A stretch of DNA of 64,000 nt from Rhodobacter sp. Its GTDB lineage: Bacteria; Pseudomonadota; Alphaproteobacteria; Rhodobacterales; Rhodobacteraceae. The stretch spans positions 1-64,000 of the forward strand of contig JACKKG010000001.1 of the NCBI GenBank assembly GCA_020637515.1. The letters are read 5' to 3'. Below, in pieces: positions 63,115 to 64,000 of this stretch. Position 1 is the stretch's first letter. Every line of letters begins with the position of its first letter. The translations under genes and the position numbers were made by a program. The notes under the pieces are model-generated. The model did no database searches and had not been told where the DNA came from. It saw nothing but the letters and a program-made list of their open reading frames with translations.

Positions 63115-63534
63115 ATGATCCGTTACCGCCTGAAATGCGACCAGGGACACGAGTTCGAGAGCTGGTTCGCCTCGACCGCGGCCTTTGACGGCCTGCACAA
63201 GGCCGGGCACCTGGCCTGCGCGACATGCGGCAGCGCGCGGGTCGAAAAGGCGCTGATGGCGCCCTCGGTCGCGACCGTCGAGGCCGAGACCCGCCCGTTG
63301 GCCGCACCCGCCTCGGCGCTGGAGGAAAAGCTGGCGGCGCTGCGCCGGCATGTCGAGGAAACCTCGGATTACGTCGGCACGGATTTCGCGACCGAGGCGC
63401 GCGCGATCCATCTGGGCGAGGCGCCCGAGCGCCCGATCTGGGGCGAGGCCCGCCCGGACGAAGCCCGCGCGCTGGTCGAGGAGGGGGTTCCCGTGGCCCC
63501 CCTGCCCTTCATGGGCAAGGCCCGCGCGAACTGA
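63115..63534 (+). CDS. DUF1178 family protein
   Basis: A 139-residue protein with an N-terminal zinc-ribbon-like segment (MIRYRLKCDQGHEFESWFAS followed by CATCGSARVEKALMAPSV) and a helical region (EEKLAALRRHVEETSDYVGT). Three cysteines plus a histidine could bind zinc. The function of DUF1178 is unknown. The start is the ATG directly before the conserved IRYRLKC. Confidence 0.88.
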   Translation: MIRYRLKCDQGHEFESWFASTAAFDGLHKAGHLACATCGSARVEKALMAPSVATVEAETRPLAAPASALEEKLAALRRHVEETSDYVGTDFATEARAIHLGEAPERPIWGEARPDEARALVEEGVPVAPLPFMGKARAN

Positions 63535-63628
63535 TTTCTCGACAAAGCCACAATTCTTTCGCGAATGCGCCGAATTCGGGGCCCTGGATACCGGGTAGCC
63601 AGTGGCTCTGTTCGCGTTGGAGGTTGTC

Positions 63629-63820
63629 ATGCAAAAGTCCGTTCCCTCACCGGCCCGCGGGCCCCTCATCCGACCCGGCGATTCCGGCCTGGACTGGGTC
63701 ACCGTTGCCGCCGCCGCGGGCAGCGTGGCGCTGGCGATCGGCATTTCGATGGCCGCCGGGGTTGGCGGTGGCGACGCGCCGCAGGACCCGTCCGTCTATT
63801 CCCAATCGGCGGCGCTTTAA
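63629..63820 (+). CDS. Small Flp-pilin-like membrane protein
   Basis: A 63-residue protein with one hydrophobic helix (GLDWVTVAAAAGSVALAIGI) followed by a short Gly/Ser tail. The DWVTVAAA start of the helix resembles the DWVVLAAA of the Flp-type pilin that follows. TTGGAGG lies upstream. It may be a pilin-like subunit or a diverged copy; export cannot be judged from sequence alone. Confidence 0.6.
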   Translation: MQKSVPSPARGPLIRPGDSGLDWVTVAAAAGSVALAIGISMAAGVGGGDAPQDPSVYSQSAAL

Positions 63821-63906
63821 CGCCGTCTGGTCCCTCAAGTCCCGGCCAAGCGGACACCGGCCCCGGGCACAGTTTCATGGTTCTTCATTTCAGGAGTCGT
63901 TTCCTC

Positions 63907-64000
63907 ATGTCTCAGATCCTTCCTTCCCTCGTCCGGTTCATCCGCGACGACCGCGGCGCCATCACGGTTGACTGGGTGGTTCTGGCCGCCGCCGTCAGCG
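63907..64000 (+). CDS. Flp-type (type IVb) pilin, truncated by the window end
   Basis: The first 31 residues (start MSQILPSLVRFIRDDRGAIT, then VDWVVLAAAVS) show the short basic leader and conserved hydrophobic start of Rhodobacteraceae Flp/Tad-type pilins. The rest lies beyond the window. The 86-base gap to the previous gene and the shared helix motif suggest a small pilin cluster continuing to the right. Confidence 0.7.
   Translation, partial: MSQILPSLVRFIRDDRGAITVDWVVLAAAVS

Overview
The window is GC-rich alphaproteobacterial DNA. Gene content and order point to the Rhodobacteraceae/Paracoccaceae group, such as a Rhodobacter-, Rhodovulum- or Roseobacter-like organism: choXWV with betI and betA, cydDCABX with an FnrL-type site, PutA with a separate Lrp-type regulator, a C-terminal Hint-domain RTX protein, Flp-type pilin genes, and a dispersed intergenic repeat built on a TTTGTGCCGGAAATATCC-like core. 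The genus is an inference. I saw no rRNA, tRNA, phage, IS element or CRISPR array. Coding density is high, with many ATGA/GTGA stop-start overlaps.

Layout. 1-514: noncoding and markedly C-rich, G-poor. 515-4.0 kb: a DUF302 periplasmic protein, the MsrPQ methionine-sulfoxide repair pair and a PLP decarboxylase. 4.1-7.6 kb: ligI-ligA-ligB, an extradiol ring-cleavage module, divergent from a LysR regulator with two HTH domains. 7.7-13.1 kb: choline use (betA, betI, choXWV) around a perfect palindrome. 13.1-18.1 kb: CAP protein, two EamA transporters, an SLC13 permease and YmdB. 18.2-24.5 kb: the cytochrome bd operon including tiny cydX. 24.6-27.8 kb: a TetR regulator, a second double-HTH LysR regulator and an SHMT-like enzyme. 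27.8-34.2 kb: AsmA, an acyltransferase/CdsA pair, a crotonase and a glutamate-synthase-like protein. 34.5-39.8 kb: a MurA paralogue with Asp in place of the catalytic Cys, hisH, hisB, DUF1330, an epoxide-hydrolase-like protein and RimO. 40.0-46.8 kb: a 1147-residue RTX/Hint protein, LysR, guanine deaminase and a rhomboid protease. 46.8-50.8 kb: putA and its regulator. 50.8-54.5 kb: ECF sigma factor and NrsF anti-sigma factor divergent from a bufferin-type RiPP operon (DUF2282 precursor, DUF692/MNIO enzyme, DUF2063 partner, DoxX). 54.6-57.1 kb: a class III aminotransferase divergent from a DoeB-like deacetylase. 57.2-64.0 kb: a secreted protein, AlkB-like monooxygenase, FtsY, EamA, two hydrolases, DUF1178 and two pilin-like genes, the last cut by the window end.

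The most notable system is the SigF/NrsF plus bufferin locus. The precursor has a Sec signal and four cysteines. A stem-loop separates it from its maturation genes. Matching GTAAC-N17-CGT elements face both the sigma gene and the precursor, suggesting a self-amplifying metal-stress response. Other items worth attention are the two double-HTH LysR proteins, the Cys-to-Asp MurA paralogue, the five-copy hairpin repeat family and a perfect inverted repeat before the Hint gene.
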